NCBI RefSeq assembly: GCF_003047265.1
Contig: NZ_PZYY01000007.1
Span: 124,001-188,000, forward strand
Source of the DNA: Nocardioides terrigena
GTDB lineage: Bacteria > Actinomycetota > Actinomycetes > Propionibacteriales > Nocardioidaceae
Reading direction: 5' to 3'
Length of the DNA: 64,000 nucleotides
Made by a program: the position numbers and the translations under genes. Positions 53,427 through 62,790 of the stretch are shown piece after piece. Each line of letters opens with the position of its first letter. Positions within the stretch are counted from its first letter, which is position 1. A model generated the notes under the pieces. It had not been told where the DNA came from. It did not search any database and saw only the letters and a program-made list of their open reading frames with translations.

Positions 53427-54214
53427 GCGACACCCTGCTGGCTGCCGTGGTCGCCGGCGTGCTGTGCGGCCTGCTCGGCCTGCTCGTGCCCCGGCTGGTC
53501 GCGGCGGTGCCGGAGCCCGCGCCGAAGGACGAGCCCGCTCCGCAGGACGAGCCGGTGGAGGACGCCGCCGACGGCGCCCTCGAGCACGCCCCCGTCGCGG
53601 TCGCCCGTCCGGCCGAGGAGCCCAAGCCGCTCTACGCCGCCCTCGCCGCCCGCCCGCGCCTCGGGCTGCTCGCCGGCCTCGTCTCGCTGGTGTCCGGGGC
53701 GCTCGTCGGCGCGGCGACCGGGTGGGACTGGCCGCTCGTGTGGCTGGTGCCGCTCGTCCCGGTCCTCGTGGCGCTGTCCTACATCGACTGGCACACCCGG
53801 CTGCTGCCCCGCCTCGTCGTCCTGCCGGCCACCCTCCTCGCGGCCGTCGCGGTCGTCGCGGTGGGGCTCGCCACCGACGAGCGGGACGCGCTCGTGCGGG
53901 CGCTGGTGGCGATGGTGGCCGTCCGCTCGTTCTTCTGGCTCCTGTGGTTCGTCCGCTCCGCCGGCATGGGCTTCGGCGACGTGCGGCTCGCGGCTCTGGT
54001 GGGCCTCGTCCTGGGCTGGGTCGGCTGGGGGACCGTGGCGATCGGGGTCTGGGTCGGGTTCGTGGCCTTCGCAGTCCCGGGGCTGCTGCTGGCCGTCGTA
54101 CGCCGCGACCGCTCGCTGCTCAAGCAGGCCTTCCCCTTCGGTCCCTTCATGGCCCTGGGGGCCCTGGTCGGGCTCGTGTGGGGTCCCGCGTTGTCCCGCG
54201 CCCTCTGGGGCTGA
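53423..54214 (+). CDS. Prepilin-type peptidase, A24 family
   Basis: A 263-residue membrane aspartic peptidase, reduced to the PilD C-terminal part. Two catalytic Asp motifs are present: the one in SYIDWHTRLLP near 123, and GMGFGDVRLAAL near 185. An N-terminal helix is followed by a Pro/Glu-rich cytoplasmic linker (EPAPKDEPAPQDEPVEDAAD) and about seven further helices. No methyltransferase domain or pilin gene is nearby, so its substrates (tad/type IV pilins) lie elsewhere. It starts with GTG overlapping the aroE stop; the aroE-peptidase-aroC order is common in actinobacteria. Confidence 0.88.
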   Translation: MSDTLLAAVVAGVLCGLLGLLVPRLVAAVPEPAPKDEPAPQDEPVEDAADGALEHAPVAVARPAEEPKPLYAALAARPRLGLLAGLVSLVSGALVGAATGWDWPLVWLVPLVPVLVALSYIDWHTRLLPRLVVLPATLLAAVAVVAVGLATDERDALVRALVAMVAVRSFFWLLWFVRSAGMGFGDVRLAALVGLVLGWVGWGTVAIGVWVGFVAFAVPGLLLAVVRRDRSLLKQAFPFGPFMALGALVGLVWGPALSRALWG

Positions 54215-54270
54215 TCTCGCCGCCGGAGGACGGGGGTCGGTGCCGCGGGCGCGCGTGAAAGACTGCGGGC

Positions 54271-55449
54271 ATGCTGCGTTGGCTCACTGCGGGCGAGTCC
54301 CACGGCCCCTCCCTGGTCGCCATCCTCGAGGGCCTGCCCGCCCACGTCCGTGTCACCTCCGACGACATCTCCGACGCCCTCGCCCGGCGTCGCCTCGGCT
54401 ACGGCCGCGGCGCCCGGATGAAGTTCGAGGCCGACGAGGTGACCGTCATCGGAGGCGTCCGCCACGGCGAGACCCAGGGCGGCCCGGTCGCCATCCAGAT
54501 CGGCAACACCGAGTGGCCCAAGTGGGAGAAGGTCATGTCGGCCGACCCGGTGGACCCGGCGGAGCTCGACGCGCTGGCGCGCAACGCCGCGCTCACCCGC
54601 CCGCGTCCCGGGCACGCCGACCTCGTCGGCATGCAGAAGTACGACTTCGACGAGGCCCGGCCGATCCTCGAGCGCGCCTCGGCCCGCGAGACCGCCGCCC
54701 GCGTCGCCCTGGGCCGGGTCGCCACGCACTTCCTCTTCCAGTCGGTCGGCGCCGAGGTCGTCAGCCACGTCGTGGAGCTCGGTGGCGTCGCCGCGCCGGC
54801 GGGGTCCGTCCCCCAGCCCGACGACCAGGGACGCCTCGACGCGGACCCGGTGCGCTGCCTCGACCCGGAGGCCAGCGCCGCGATGGTCGCCCGGATCGAC
54901 CAGGCCCACAAGGACGGCGACACCCTCGGCGGTGTCGTCGAGGTCGTCGTCCACGGACTGCCGCCGGGCCTGGGCTCCCACGTGCACTGGGACCGGCGCC
55001 TCGACGCCCGGCTGGCCGGCGCCCTCATGGGCATCCAGGCCATCAAGGGCGTGGAGGTCGGCGACGGCTTCGGCCTGGCCGCCACGCCGGGGTCGGAGGC
55101 GCACGACGAGATCGTCTCCACGCCCGACGGGCTGCGCCGCACGTCCGGCCGCTCCGGAGGCACCGAGGGCGGCATGACCACCGGCGAGGCGCTGCGCGTG
55201 CGCGCCGCCATGAAGCCCATCGCCACCGTGCCGCGTGCCCTGCGCACCGTCGACGTCGCGACCGGCGAGGAGACGGTGGCCCACCACCAGCGCTCCGACG
55301 TGTGCGCCGTCCCGGCCGCCGGGATCGTCGCCGAGGCGATGGTGGCCCTGGTGCTCGCCGACGCCGTGATCGAGAAGTTCGGCGGCGACTCCGTGCGCGA
55401 GACGCGCCGCAACGCCGAGAGCTACCTGGACACGCTGAGGTTCCGATGA
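54271..55449 (+). CDS. aroC: Chorismate synthase
   Basis: FMN-dependent final enzyme of chorismate synthesis, 392 residues. Signatures: [20 protein letters not shown] at the start, [19 protein letters not shown] near 39, [20 protein letters not shown], and [13 protein letters not shown] near 300. First of the tightly packed aroC-aroK-aroB run (start/stop overlaps). A weak -10-like AAGACT lies six bases before ATG 54271. Confidence 0.96.
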   Translation: MLRWLTAGESHGPSLVAILEGLPAHVRVTSDDISDALARRRLGYGRGARMKFEADEVTVIGGVRHGETQGGPVAIQIGNTEWPKWEKVMSADPVDPAELDALARNAALTRPRPGHADLVGMQKYDFDEARPILERASARETAARVALGRVATHFLFQSVGAEVVSHVVELGGVAAPAGSVPQPDDQGRLDADPVRCLDPEASAAMVARIDQAHKDGDTLGGVVEVVVHGLPPGLGSHVHWDRRLDARLAGALMGIQAIKGVEVGDGFGLAATPGSEAHDEIVSTPDGLRRTSGRSGGTEGGMTTGEALRVRAAMKPIATVPRALRTVDVATGEETVAHHQRSDVCAVPAAGIVAEAMVALVLADAVIEKFGGDSVRETRRNAESYLDTLRFR

Positions 55450-55961
55450 GTCACCCCGTCTCCGGTCCCCGGGTCGTGCTCGTCGGCCCGATGGGGGCCG
55501 GCAAGTCCACGGTGGCCGCCCTCCTCGGTGAGGCATGGGGCCTGCCGGTCCGCGACACCGACACCGACATCGTGACCTCCCAGGGCCGCACCATCGCCGA
55601 CATCTTCGTGGACTCCGGCGAGGAGCACTTCCGGGCGCTCGAGGCGACCGCGGTCGCCGACGCGCTGGCGACCCACGACGGCGTCCTCGCGCTGGGCGGG
55701 GGAGCGGTGCTCGACCCCGGCACCCGCGAGCTGCTCGCCGGCCACCGGGTGGTGTTCCTCCGCGTCGGGCTCGCCGAGGCGGTCAAGCGGGTCGGCCTCG
55801 GCGTCGGTCGCCCGCTGCTGCTGGGCAACGTCCGCTCCCGCATCAAGACCATGCTCGACGAGCGCACCCCCGTCTACGAGGGCCTGGCGACGCTCGTGGT
55901 CGACACCGACGAGCGCACCCCCGCCGAGGTCGCCATCCAGATCCAGGAGCAGCTCACGTGA
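55446..55961 (+). CDS. aroK: Shikimate kinase
   Basis: A 171-residue P-loop kinase phosphorylating shikimate. P-loop [12 protein letters not shown] near 13, shikimate-binding [11 protein letters not shown] near 35, FRALEATAV, and the Gly-rich [11 protein letters not shown] near 80. ATG 55446 overlaps the aroC stop; the stop overlaps the aroB start. Confidence 0.95.
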   Translation: MSHPVSGPRVVLVGPMGAGKSTVAALLGEAWGLPVRDTDTDIVTSQGRTIADIFVDSGEEHFRALEATAVADALATHDGVLALGGGAVLDPGTRELLAGHRVVFLRVGLAEAVKRVGLGVGRPLLLGNVRSRIKTMLDERTPVYEGLATLVVDTDERTPAEVAIQIQEQLT

Positions 55962-57055
55962 CCGACACCGTCCTGCACGTCGGCGGCGCGTCGCCCTACG
56001 ACGTCGTCGTCGGCCACGACCTGGCCGACCGGCTCCCCGGCATCCTCGGTGAGTCCGTGCAGCGGGTCGCGGTGCTGTACGCCGGCTCGCTGGGCGAGCT
56101 CGTCCAGCCCGTCGTCGACGCGCTCGTCGACCGGTATGACGTGCTGGCGCTGGGCCTGCCCGAGGGCGAGGCCGCCAAGACCGCTGCCGTCGCCGCCGAC
56201 TGCTGGGAGGCGCTGGGGGAGGCGGGCTTCACGCGCTCGGACGCCGTGGTCACCTTCGGCGGCGGCGCGACCACCGACCTGGGCGGTTTCGTGGCCGCGA
56301 CCTGGCTGCGCGGCGTACGCGTCGTGCACGTCCCCACCACCGTCCTCGGGATGGTCGATGCGGCCGTCGGCGGCAAGACCGGCATCAACACCGGGGCCGG
56401 CAAGAACCTCGTCGGGTCCTTCCACGAGCCGGCCGGGGTGCTGTGCGACCTCGCCCTGCTGCGGTCGCTGCCGCGCGAGGAGCTCGTGTCCGGCCTGGGC
56501 GAGGTCGTCAAGTGCGGCTTCATCGCCGACCCGGCGATCCTCGAGCTGGTGGAGGGCACCGATCCCGCCGACCTCACCGCGGGCTCGGCCGAGCTGCGCG
56601 AGCTCGTCGAGCGCGCCATCCGGGTCAAGATCGACGTCGTCGTCGACGACCTGCGCGAGACCGGCGGCCGCGAGGGCCACCCCGGCCGCGAGGTCCTCAA
56701 CTACGGCCACACGCTGGCGCACGCGATCGAGCGCGCGAGCGGGTACGCCGTCCGCCACGGCGAGGCCGTCGCCATCGGGTCCGTGTACGTCGCCGAGCTG
56801 GCCGCGCTGGCCGGCTCCCTCGACCCGGCGGTGGTGGACCGGCACCGTGCCGTCTTCGGCCGGGTGGGCCTGCCCACGGGCTATGCCGGGGCGTCCTTCG
56901 AGGAGCTGCACGAGGCGATGAAGGTCGACAAGAAGTCCCGCGGCAACCAGCTGCGCTTCGTCGTCCTCGACGACCTCGCAGTGCCGCGCGTCCTCGCCGG
57001 CCCGTCCGAGGAGCACCTGCGCGCGGCCTTCGTCGCCATCGGCGGCGACCGCTGA
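55958..57055 (+). CDS. aroB: 3-Dehydroquinate synthase
   Basis: NAD- and metal-dependent enzyme of 365 residues closing the first ring of the pathway. VTFGGGATTDLGGFVAATWL and PTTVLGMVDAAVGGKTGINT identify it; metal ligands include the Glu of GLGEVVKCG and the His of YGHTLAHAIE and RHGEAVAIG. Before LNYGHT there is a short insertion, GGREGHPG, where most relatives have a compact GLR. GTG 55958 overlaps the aroK stop. An aroQ gene does not follow, unlike in many relatives. Confidence 0.95.
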   Translation: MTDTVLHVGGASPYDVVVGHDLADRLPGILGESVQRVAVLYAGSLGELVQPVVDALVDRYDVLALGLPEGEAAKTAAVAADCWEALGEAGFTRSDAVVTFGGGATTDLGGFVAATWLRGVRVVHVPTTVLGMVDAAVGGKTGINTGAGKNLVGSFHEPAGVLCDLALLRSLPREELVSGLGEVVKCGFIADPAILELVEGTDPADLTAGSAELRELVERAIRVKIDVVVDDLRETGGREGHPGREVLNYGHTLAHAIERASGYAVRHGEAVAIGSVYVAELAALAGSLDPAVVDRHRAVFGRVGLPTGYAGASFEELHEAMKVDKKSRGNQLRFVVLDDLAVPRVLAGPSEEHLRAAFVAIGGDR

Positions 57056-57082
57056 GCCCTCGTACTCAGCGCGACTGAGCAG
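57051..57082 (+). terminator. Possible terminator at the end of the aro operon
   Basis: Nested inverted repeats built from GCTGAG (57051-57056), CTCAGC (57065-57070) and CTGAGC (57075-57080), so either of two small hairpins can form right after the aroB stop. No U-tract. Confidence 0.4.
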
Positions 57083-57125
57083 CGCGGGTGATGGGTGGAG
57101 CCACCAGCCGGGTGGACCATCAGGC

Positions 57126-59570
57126 ATGTTCACCTACGCCGACCCGCGTGCCTGCCCGGGATGCCGCGCCCCGCTGACCGCCCCTGTCCTCTCCTGTGCC
57201 GCGTGCGGTCTCTCCCTCACCGGCTCCGCCCCGCGTCAGGTCTTCGAGGCGCTCCGGCACGTCGACGGCCTCGTCGCCGCGATGTACGCCCAGGTCCCGA
57301 CCCCGGCCGCCGCTCATGACGCTCCCGTCGCGGCGACCGACGTCGCCGCCCCGCCCCGCCCGGCGCCCGCGCCGTCGTACGCCCGCACCGGGCTCAGCGC
57401 CGCGTCGGTGCCCAGGATCCTGCTCGGCCTGGGAGCCCTGTGCCTGGTGGTGGCGGCGGTGGTCTTCCTCGCCGTCGCGTGGGCGGCGCTGGGCGTGGGC
57501 GGTCGCACCACGGTCCTCGTGGTCCTGACCGCGGTCGCCGCCGGGCTGATGGCCTGGCTGGCCGCTCGCGACCTCCGCGCCGGGGCCGAGGCCTTCGCCT
57601 CGGTCGCGCTCGGCCTGCTGGCCCTCGACCTCGGGGGCGCCTGGCGGGCCGGGTGGCTGGGGCCGCTCGGTGACGAGCCGTTCGTGGTGCTGGCGGGACT
57701 GGTCGTCGCCGGCACCGCCGCCGCGGTCGGGCGCTGGACGGCCACCACTCCGGTGGGCGCGCTGGTCAGCGCCCAGGCGGTCGGGGTCGTGGCCGTGCTG
57801 GTCGCCTCCCTCGGCGTGCCCGGGACGATCGAGCGGGGAGACGCGGTCGGCGTCCTGGGGGCGCTGCTCGTGTGCGTCGCCGGCGCGGCGCTCGGGCACC
57901 TCGTCGGACTCCGCGTCCTCGCGCTGGGGGCGGCTGTCGGCGCGGTCGGCTGGTGGGTGGCGCTGGTGGTCGTCGGGGTCGGTCGCCTCGACGAGCTCAC
58001 GGTGGCCGGCGTGTGGGGGGAGCTGGCCGTCTGGCCGCTCCTCGTCGCCACCGCGCTGGCGGCCGTCGTGGCCCTGCCGCGACGGCTCCCGACCGAGGCA
58101 CGGGTCGGGGCCGCGTCGGTCGCGGTCCTGCTCGGCACGGCGGTCGTCACGGTGGTCTCCTTCGACGAGTCCGCCACCCGGGTGGCGCTCGTGGAGCTCG
58201 CCGTCGTCGCGGCGTACGCCGTCCTCTCCGCCCGTCTGACCGGCGCCTGGCGCTGGGTCTGCGCGGCCCCCTCGGTCGTCGCGGCGCTCGGCCTCGCCGC
58301 CAGCGTCCTGATGCTGGTGGGCGCCGCGCTCCCCGTCCTGGTCCTCCACGACCCGTGGAGCGTCGGCGTCCTCACCCGCCTCGACGCCCCCGACGTGCCG
58401 TGGTCGTGGCCGCTGCTGCTGCCCGTCGGCGTCGCGGGCATCGCGGTGGCGGCATCCACGGTCCTGCGCTGCGCCGGCCTCCGCGCCGGGTCGGCGCTGG
58501 TCCCCGGGACGGCGCTCGCGCTGGTCGCCCTGGCGCTGGTACCCCCGCTGTACGCCGCCCCGCTCCTGGTCGCCGTCGTCGTCCTGCTCCTGGTCGGGGG
58601 TGCCCTCGCCGTCGGGGGAGCGGTCCTCGACCGGGTCGAGGTGCTGGCCCTGGCCGCGGTGACCCTGCTGCTGGCGCTCGGCGCCGCCCTGGCGAGCGAC
58701 TGGGTCACCGCCGGGACGCTGGCCGTGCTCACCGCGGCCGCGGTGGCCCTCGAGGTCGTCCCGCCCCGCACCTGGCGCGACGTCGGCGCCGCGTTGGCCC
58801 CGCTCACCGGGGCCGGCCTGCTCTGGACCCTCGGGCACCTGGCAGGTGTCCCGGTCGAGGCCCGCGCCCTGCCCGTCCTGCTCGTCCTGGGCGTCGCGAT
58901 CGTGCTCGTGCCCCGGGTCGGGCGCGAGGTGGCCTCCGCCGTCGCCGCCGCGTGCGCCGTGGCCGCCTCGGTGGTCTCGGCGGGCCCGGCCGGCTCGGTG
59001 GACCAGACGTGGCTCGCCGTCCACCTCACGGTCGCGGGCGTGGTGGCGACCGTGTCGTCCCTGGTCAACGCGGACCGACGACGCCTCGCCTGGGTCGGGC
59101 TGGGCCTCCTGACGCTGGCGCAGTGGGTGCGGCTGCAGCAGGTGGGGGTGGAGACCGTGGAGGCCTACACGCTCCCGCTCGCGCTGGTGCTGCTCGTCGT
59201 CGGCGTCGTGTCCATGCGACGGGGCAACGACTCCAGCGTGCGAGCACTCGGGCCCGGCCTCACCCTCGGCCTGGTCCCGACCCTGCTCCTGGTGCTCGTC
59301 GACCCCGTCGACCTCCGGGCGGTCCTGCTCGGCCTGGCCTGCCTGGTCCTGGTCGCCGTCGGCGTGTCCCAGCGCTGGTCGGCCCCGCTGGTCGCCGGGG
59401 CCGTGACGGGGGCGCTCGTCGTCCTCCGCGAGGGCACGTTCGCCCAGGTGCTCCCGCAGTGGGTGCTGATCGGCCTGGTGGGGGTGCTGCTCACCGTCGT
59501 CGGCGTCACCTGGGAGCAGCGCCTGCGGGAGCTCCAGCGGGTGTCGGCCTACGTCCGAGGCCTGCGCTGA
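57126..59570 (+). CDS. Large zinc-ribbon polytopic membrane protein
   Basis: An 814-residue protein. The N-terminus has a zinc ribbon (CPGC at residue 11 and CAAC near 26, CxxC-x11-CxxC), then a Pro/Ala linker and about 20 or more hydrophobic helices rich in Val, Leu and Ala, with basic loops and no catalytic motif. The layout matches large membrane proteins annotated in Streptomyces and Nocardioides (from memory, the SCO7613 C-terminal family). Function unknown; the combination of a cytoplasmic zinc ribbon with many helices suggests a sensor or scaffold. Alone between the aro operon and the convergent sigma factor gene. Confidence 0.8.
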   Translation: MFTYADPRACPGCRAPLTAPVLSCAACGLSLTGSAPRQVFEALRHVDGLVAAMYAQVPTPAAAHDAPVAATDVAAPPRPAPAPSYARTGLSAASVPRILLGLGALCLVVAAVVFLAVAWAALGVGGRTTVLVVLTAVAAGLMAWLAARDLRAGAEAFASVALGLLALDLGGAWRAGWLGPLGDEPFVVLAGLVVAGTAAAVGRWTATTPVGALVSAQAVGVVAVLVASLGVPGTIERGDAVGVLGALLVCVAGAALGHLVGLRVLALGAAVGAVGWWVALVVVGVGRLDELTVAGVWGELAVWPLLVATALAAVVALPRRLPTEARVGAASVAVLLGTAVVTVVSFDESATRVALVELAVVAAYAVLSARLTGAWRWVCAAPSVVAALGLAASVLMLVGAALPVLVLHDPWSVGVLTRLDAPDVPWSWPLLLPVGVAGIAVAASTVLRCAGLRAGSALVPGTALALVALALVPPLYAAPLLVAVVVLLLVGGALAVGGAVLDRVEVLALAAVTLLLALGAALASDWVTAGTLAVLTAAAVALEVVPPRTWRDVGAALAPLTGAGLLWTLGHLAGVPVEARALPVLLVLGVAIVLVPRVGREVASAVAAACAVAASVVSAGPAGSVDQTWLAVHLTVAGVVATVSSLVNADRRRLAWVGLGLLTLAQWVRLQQVGVETVEAYTLPLALVLLVVGVVSMRRGNDSSVRALGPGLTLGLVPTLLLVLVDPVDLRAVLLGLACLVLVAVGVSQRWSAPLVAGAVTGALVVLREGTFAQVLPQWVLIGLVGVLLTVVGVTWEQRLRELQRVSAYVRGLR

Positions 59571-59598
59571 CGACTCCTGGCTCCGCGCACGGCACGCC

Positions 59599-60135
59599 TC
59601 ACGAGGTGACGCTGAGGCTCGGCACGCGCCGCAGACGGGCGAGGCCGCGGTGGCGGGCGACCCGGACGGCCGCCTGGCTCAACCCGAGTGCGGTGGCGGT
59701 GGTGCGGATGTCGAGGCCCACCACCTCCAGGCAGCCGATGACCTCGCGCTCCCGCGGCGGGAGCCGGTCGATCAGCTGGCGCACGGCGGCGACCCGCAGG
59801 GCCATCTCGTCGGCGGGCGGTGTCTGCACGTCGGGCACGGCGTCCGACGGCTGGGTGTTGCGCCGCGTCGTACGTCGTCTGGCGTTGACCGCGTGCAGCC
59901 TGCCGATGCCGAACAGCCAGCCCGCGAAGTCGTCGTCCCCGCCGCGGAACTCACCGACCTTGGTCGACGCCGTGAGCCAGGTCTCCGAGGCGAGGTCCTC
60001 GGCCGAGGCTGCGACGTCCACGGGGGCCAACGTGCGCAACCACACCAGCAGGCGCCCGGCATGGGCCTCGTAGGCCTCGCGCCAGGCGCTGGGGTCGCCG
60101 TGCCGCAGGCGGTCGACGAGTCCGGTCGTGGTCAC
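59599..60135 (-). CDS. ECF-type RNA polymerase sigma factor
   Basis: A 178-residue extracytoplasmic-function sigma factor with only regions 2 and 4. Region 2: AEDLASETWLTASTKVGEF and FAGWLFGIGRLHAVNARRR; region 4: LPPREREVIGCLEVVGLDI plus TTATALGLSQAAVRVARHR as HTH. GTG 60135 starts three bases after the stop of the membrane protein gene upstream, so it is coupled to it and is transcribed last. That neighbour occupies the place of an anti-sigma factor. Confidence 0.92.
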   Translation of the reverse strand: MTTTGLVDRLRHGDPSAWREAYEAHAGRLLVWLRTLAPVDVAASAEDLASETWLTASTKVGEFRGGDDDFAGWLFGIGRLHAVNARRRTTRRNTQPSDAVPDVQTPPADEMALRVAAVRQLIDRLPPREREVIGCLEVVGLDIRTTATALGLSQAAVRVARHRGLARLRRVPSLSVTS

Positions 60136-60138
60136 GGC

Positions 60139-60870
60139 CTACTCGTCGTCCTCGACCTCGTCCGCGTCGACCTCGTCGGGGTCCTCCGTGCTCGGGCTCC
60201 GGTCGGAGGTGGTCTCGTCCTGCGGCTCGGACGTCGCCGAGGACCCACCGGGTCCGGAGCTGTCGTCCTCCGAGTCCTCCGAGTCGCCTGAATCCTCTGC
60301 GTCCTCCGACTCGTCGGGCTCGTCGGGCTCGTCGTCGGAACCCGAGGTGGTGGCGGTGGTGCTCGGTGTGCCGGACACCGAGTCATCGGGATCGTCCCCG
60401 GGGCCGGAGGTGGAGGCCGTCGGGGCCGGGCTCGTGGGGCCGGGTGAGGTGGGCACGGGTGAGCCCGACGCACCCGCTCCCTCCTGCGAACCGCCCGGCG
60501 ATGCGGGTGACGTCTGCGGGGGCGGGGAGGCGTCGGACGACGTCGCCGGGGGGTCGGTCGCCGTGCTGCCGTCGCGTTGTGCTGGTCGGCTCGGCCCCGG
60601 GTCGGGCCGCGCGGGGGTCTCGGTGGTGGGGGCGTCGGGCGTCCGCGTCGGTCCGACGTCGGAGTCGTCGGCCTGGCTTCCTGCCACCGCGGCGGCGGCC
60701 CCGATCACGGCAGCGCATGCGGCGGCCGCCAGGAAGGGTGCCCACCGCGGCGTGGGCGTGCGCACGGGTGAGGAGGCCGCGTTGGCGGCGAGGAGCGCGA
60801 TGAAGGCGTCCGGCGCCGGGGTCGGTGCCGGTTCGATACGCAGGCCGCCTGCCTGCTGGTCGTCATCCAT
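60139..60870 (-). CDS. Single-pass membrane protein with long acidic tail, anti-sigma candidate
   Basis: A 243-residue protein. A short cytoplasmic part (about 45 residues, DAFIALLAANAASSPVRTPT), one membrane helix WAPFLAAAACAAVIGAAAAV, then roughly 175 residues of Pro/Ser/Thr- and finally Asp/Glu-rich low-complexity chain outside. It precedes the ECF sigma gene by three bases, the usual place and topology of an anti-sigma factor, but the short N-terminus lacks the zinc motif HxxxCxxC, so the role is inference. GTG 60873 is an alternative start directly before ATG 60870. Confidence 0.7.
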   Translation of the reverse strand: MDDDQQAGGLRIEPAPTPAPDAFIALLAANAASSPVRTPTPRWAPFLAAAACAAVIGAAAAVAGSQADDSDVGPTRTPDAPTTETPARPDPGPSRPAQRDGSTATDPPATSSDASPPPQTSPASPGGSQEGAGASGSPVPTSPGPTSPAPTASTSGPGDDPDDSVSGTPSTTATTSGSDDEPDEPDESEDAEDSGDSEDSEDDSSGPGGSSATSEPQDETTSDRSPSTEDPDEVDADEVEDDE

Positions 60871-60921
60871 CACGCGCTTCTCGCCCTGTCGTCCTTGCCC
60901 CTGTCCCGACGCTACGCCTGA

Positions 60922-61590
60922 TCAGTCGTCGTCGCCGTGGTCGTCCGAGTCGTCGCCCGAGTCGTCGTCGCCCCCGCCGTGGCTGCCCGAGTGATCGTCG
61001 GAGTCGTCGTCCGCGTCGTCGTGCCCGCGGTCCTCGGCGGCGTCCTCAGCGTCCTCGGCTGCCTCCTCGGCCGCCTCGGCAGCCTCCTCAGCCGCTTCTT
61101 CGGCCGCCTCGGCGGCCTCCTCGGCTGCTTCCTCCGCCTCCTCGGCGGCCTCCTCGGCCGCCTCCTCAGCGTCCTCGGCAGCGTCGTCCGCCTCGTCGTC
61201 GTGGTCGTCATCGGACGTGGGGGACGCGGTCGGAGAGGTCGGCGACGGTGTGGTGGTCGACGGAACGGGTGACGGGGTCCCGGACGCGTCGTCGTCGTGC
61301 TCCGCCTCGTCGTGGTCGTCACGGTCGTCGCTCTTGTCGTCCGACGGGCTCGCCGTCGCGGTGGGCGACACGGTGGGCTTCTCGGTGGGCGACACCGTCG
61401 ACGTCGGCGAGGGCGCCGGGGTGGGCGAGTCCTCGTCGCTGTCGTCCGAGGAGGAGTCCTGCACCTGCGAGGTGCCGGGCGAGGGCGCGTCGTCCGAGGC
61501 GGCCGCGCCGACGGCGTACGTGCCGCCGATGATCGTCAAGGAGGCGACGGCGATGGCCGCGAGCTTGGTGTTGCTGGTGAGAGGTCGCAC
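60922..61590 (-). CDS. Exported acidic protein with an Ala/Glu-rich helix
   Basis: A 222-residue protein. Signal-like N-terminus [20 protein letters not shown] followed by AASDDAP; a Ser/Pro/Thr region; then about 65 residues of EEAAEEA-type repeats with Ala and acidic residues only ([20 protein letters not shown] and onward); and a final Asp/His/Ser/Gly tail. The repeat should be a long rigid alpha-helix; the tail could bind cations. GTG 61590 has AGGAG five bases upstream. It is the first gene of the minus-strand set that ends with the sigma factor. Function unknown. Confidence 0.72.
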   Translation of the reverse strand: MRPLTSNTKLAAIAVASLTIIGGTYAVGAAASDDAPSPGTSQVQDSSSDDSDEDSPTPAPSPTSTVSPTEKPTVSPTATASPSDDKSDDRDDHDEAEHDDDASGTPSPVPSTTTPSPTSPTASPTSDDDHDDEADDAAEDAEEAAEEAAEEAEEAAEEAAEAAEEAAEEAAEAAEEAAEDAEDAAEDRGHDDADDDSDDHSGSHGGGDDDSGDDSDDHGDDD

Positions 61591-61704
61591 GAGTACTCCT
61601 GGGTTCGGTGGCGTCGCGGCCGGGGCCGCCCGACACCTCGTACACGTCGCGGGCGGTGGCTGGTGTTACATCGACACCGAATCGGAGTGCGACGGGTCGG
61701 ACGC

Positions 61705-61710
61705 TAGGGT
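61705..61710 (+). promoter_or_regulatory. Possible -10 of the efp-nusB operon
   Basis: TAGGGT in the 163-bp divergent gap; it would give a leader of about 35 bases before ATG 61754. The gap holds no other element I can name. Confidence 0.4.
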
Positions 61711-61753
61711 TGGGCGACTCCCGACCGAACGTAGTGAGGCTGATCCGCGCGCC

Positions 61754-62317
61754 ATGGCAACCACCAACGACCTCAAGAACGGCATGGTCCTCAACATCGA
61801 GGGCCAGCTCTGGACCGTCATCGAGTTCCAGCACGTCAAGCCCGGCAAGGGCCCGGCCTTCGTGCGGACCAAGCTCAAGAACGTCGAGTCCAACAAGACG
61901 GTCGACAAGACCTTCAACGCCGGCACCAAGGTCGAGACGGCCAACGTCGACAAGCGGACGATGCAGTACCTCTACAACGACGGCACGTCGTACGTCTTCA
62001 TGGACACCTCGACGTACGACCAGCTCGAGGTCGCGCCGGAGATCGTCGGCACCGCCAAGAACTTCATGCTCGAGAACCAGGAAGCCATCGTGGCGACCAA
62101 CGAGGGTCGCGTGCTCTTCATCGAGCTCCCCGCCTCCGTCGAGCTCCTCATCGCCGAGACCGAGCCGGGCCTCCAGGGCGACCGCTCCACCGGCGGCACC
62201 AAGCCGGCCACGCTCGAGACGGGCCACCAGATCAACGTGCCGCTCTTCATCACCGCCGGCGAGAAGGTCAAGGTCGACACCCGCGACTCGTCCTACCTCG
62301 GCCGCGTCAAGGGCTGA
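61754..62317 (+). CDS. efp: Elongation factor P
   Basis: Translation factor of 187 residues that relieves ribosome stalling at proline runs. N-terminal KOW-like domain with the loop [12 protein letters not shown], where the tip Lys (residue 32) is the position modified in many bacteria; two OB domains follow ([20 protein letters not shown], then [20 protein letters not shown] and the C-terminal [15 protein letters not shown]). No modification enzyme is seen nearby. ATG 61754 fits the family start; nusB follows after one base. Confidence 0.96.
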   Translation: MATTNDLKNGMVLNIEGQLWTVIEFQHVKPGKGPAFVRTKLKNVESNKTVDKTFNAGTKVETANVDKRTMQYLYNDGTSYVFMDTSTYDQLEVAPEIVGTAKNFMLENQEAIVATNEGRVLFIELPASVELLIAETEPGLQGDRSTGGTKPATLETGHQINVPLFITAGEKVKVDTRDSSYLGRVKG

Positions 62318-62318
62318 C

Positions 62319-62726
62319 GTGTCGGCTCGCGGCAAGGCCCGCAAGCGCGCACTGGACGTCCTGTACGCCGCCGAGATGCGCGGCGAGCAGCCGGTCGAGG
62401 CCCTCGAGCGGATCATCGCCGCCGGCGAGGGCCCGACCAACGACTACACCTCGACCCTGGTGCACGGCGTGGCCGAGCACCAGGCCCGCATCGACGAGCT
62501 CCTCGGCACCTACGCCCAGGGCTGGACGCTGACCCGGATGCCGGCGGTCGACCGCAACGTGCTGCGCCTCGGCGTCTACGAGCTGCTGTACGTCGAGGAC
62601 GTCCCGGACGGCGTCGCGGTCTCGGAGGCCATGAGCCTCGTCCGCGACCTGTCGACCGATGAGTCGCCGAGCTTCGTCAACGGCCTGCTCGGCAGCATCG
62701 TGCGCGACAAGGCCGACCTGGTCTGA
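62319..62726 (+). CDS. nusB: Transcription antitermination factor NusB
   Basis: A 135-residue all-helical RNA-binding protein that with S10 (NusE) supports rRNA antitermination. Starts with SARGKARKRALDVLYAAEMR, the arginine-rich RNA-binding motif, and continues with DRNVLRLGVYELLYVEDVPD and SFVNGLLGSIVRD. GTG 62319 is one base after the efp stop, so co-translated. Confidence 0.95.
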   Translation: MSARGKARKRALDVLYAAEMRGEQPVEALERIIAAGEGPTNDYTSTLVHGVAEHQARIDELLGTYAQGWTLTRMPAVDRNVLRLGVYELLYVEDVPDGVAVSEAMSLVRDLSTDESPSFVNGLLGSIVRDKADLV

Positions 62727-62777
62727 GTATCCGGTCTGTTGCCTCCCGCGGGTGAGGCGGCACTCCCGGTGGGGCCC

Positions 62778-62783
62778 TAGGGT
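62778..62783 (+). promoter_or_regulatory. -10 element, leaderless start of the DUF1206 gene
   Basis: TAGGGT seven bases before ATG 62791; no ribosome site between. Confidence 0.55.
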
Positions 62784-62790
62784 GTCGCCC

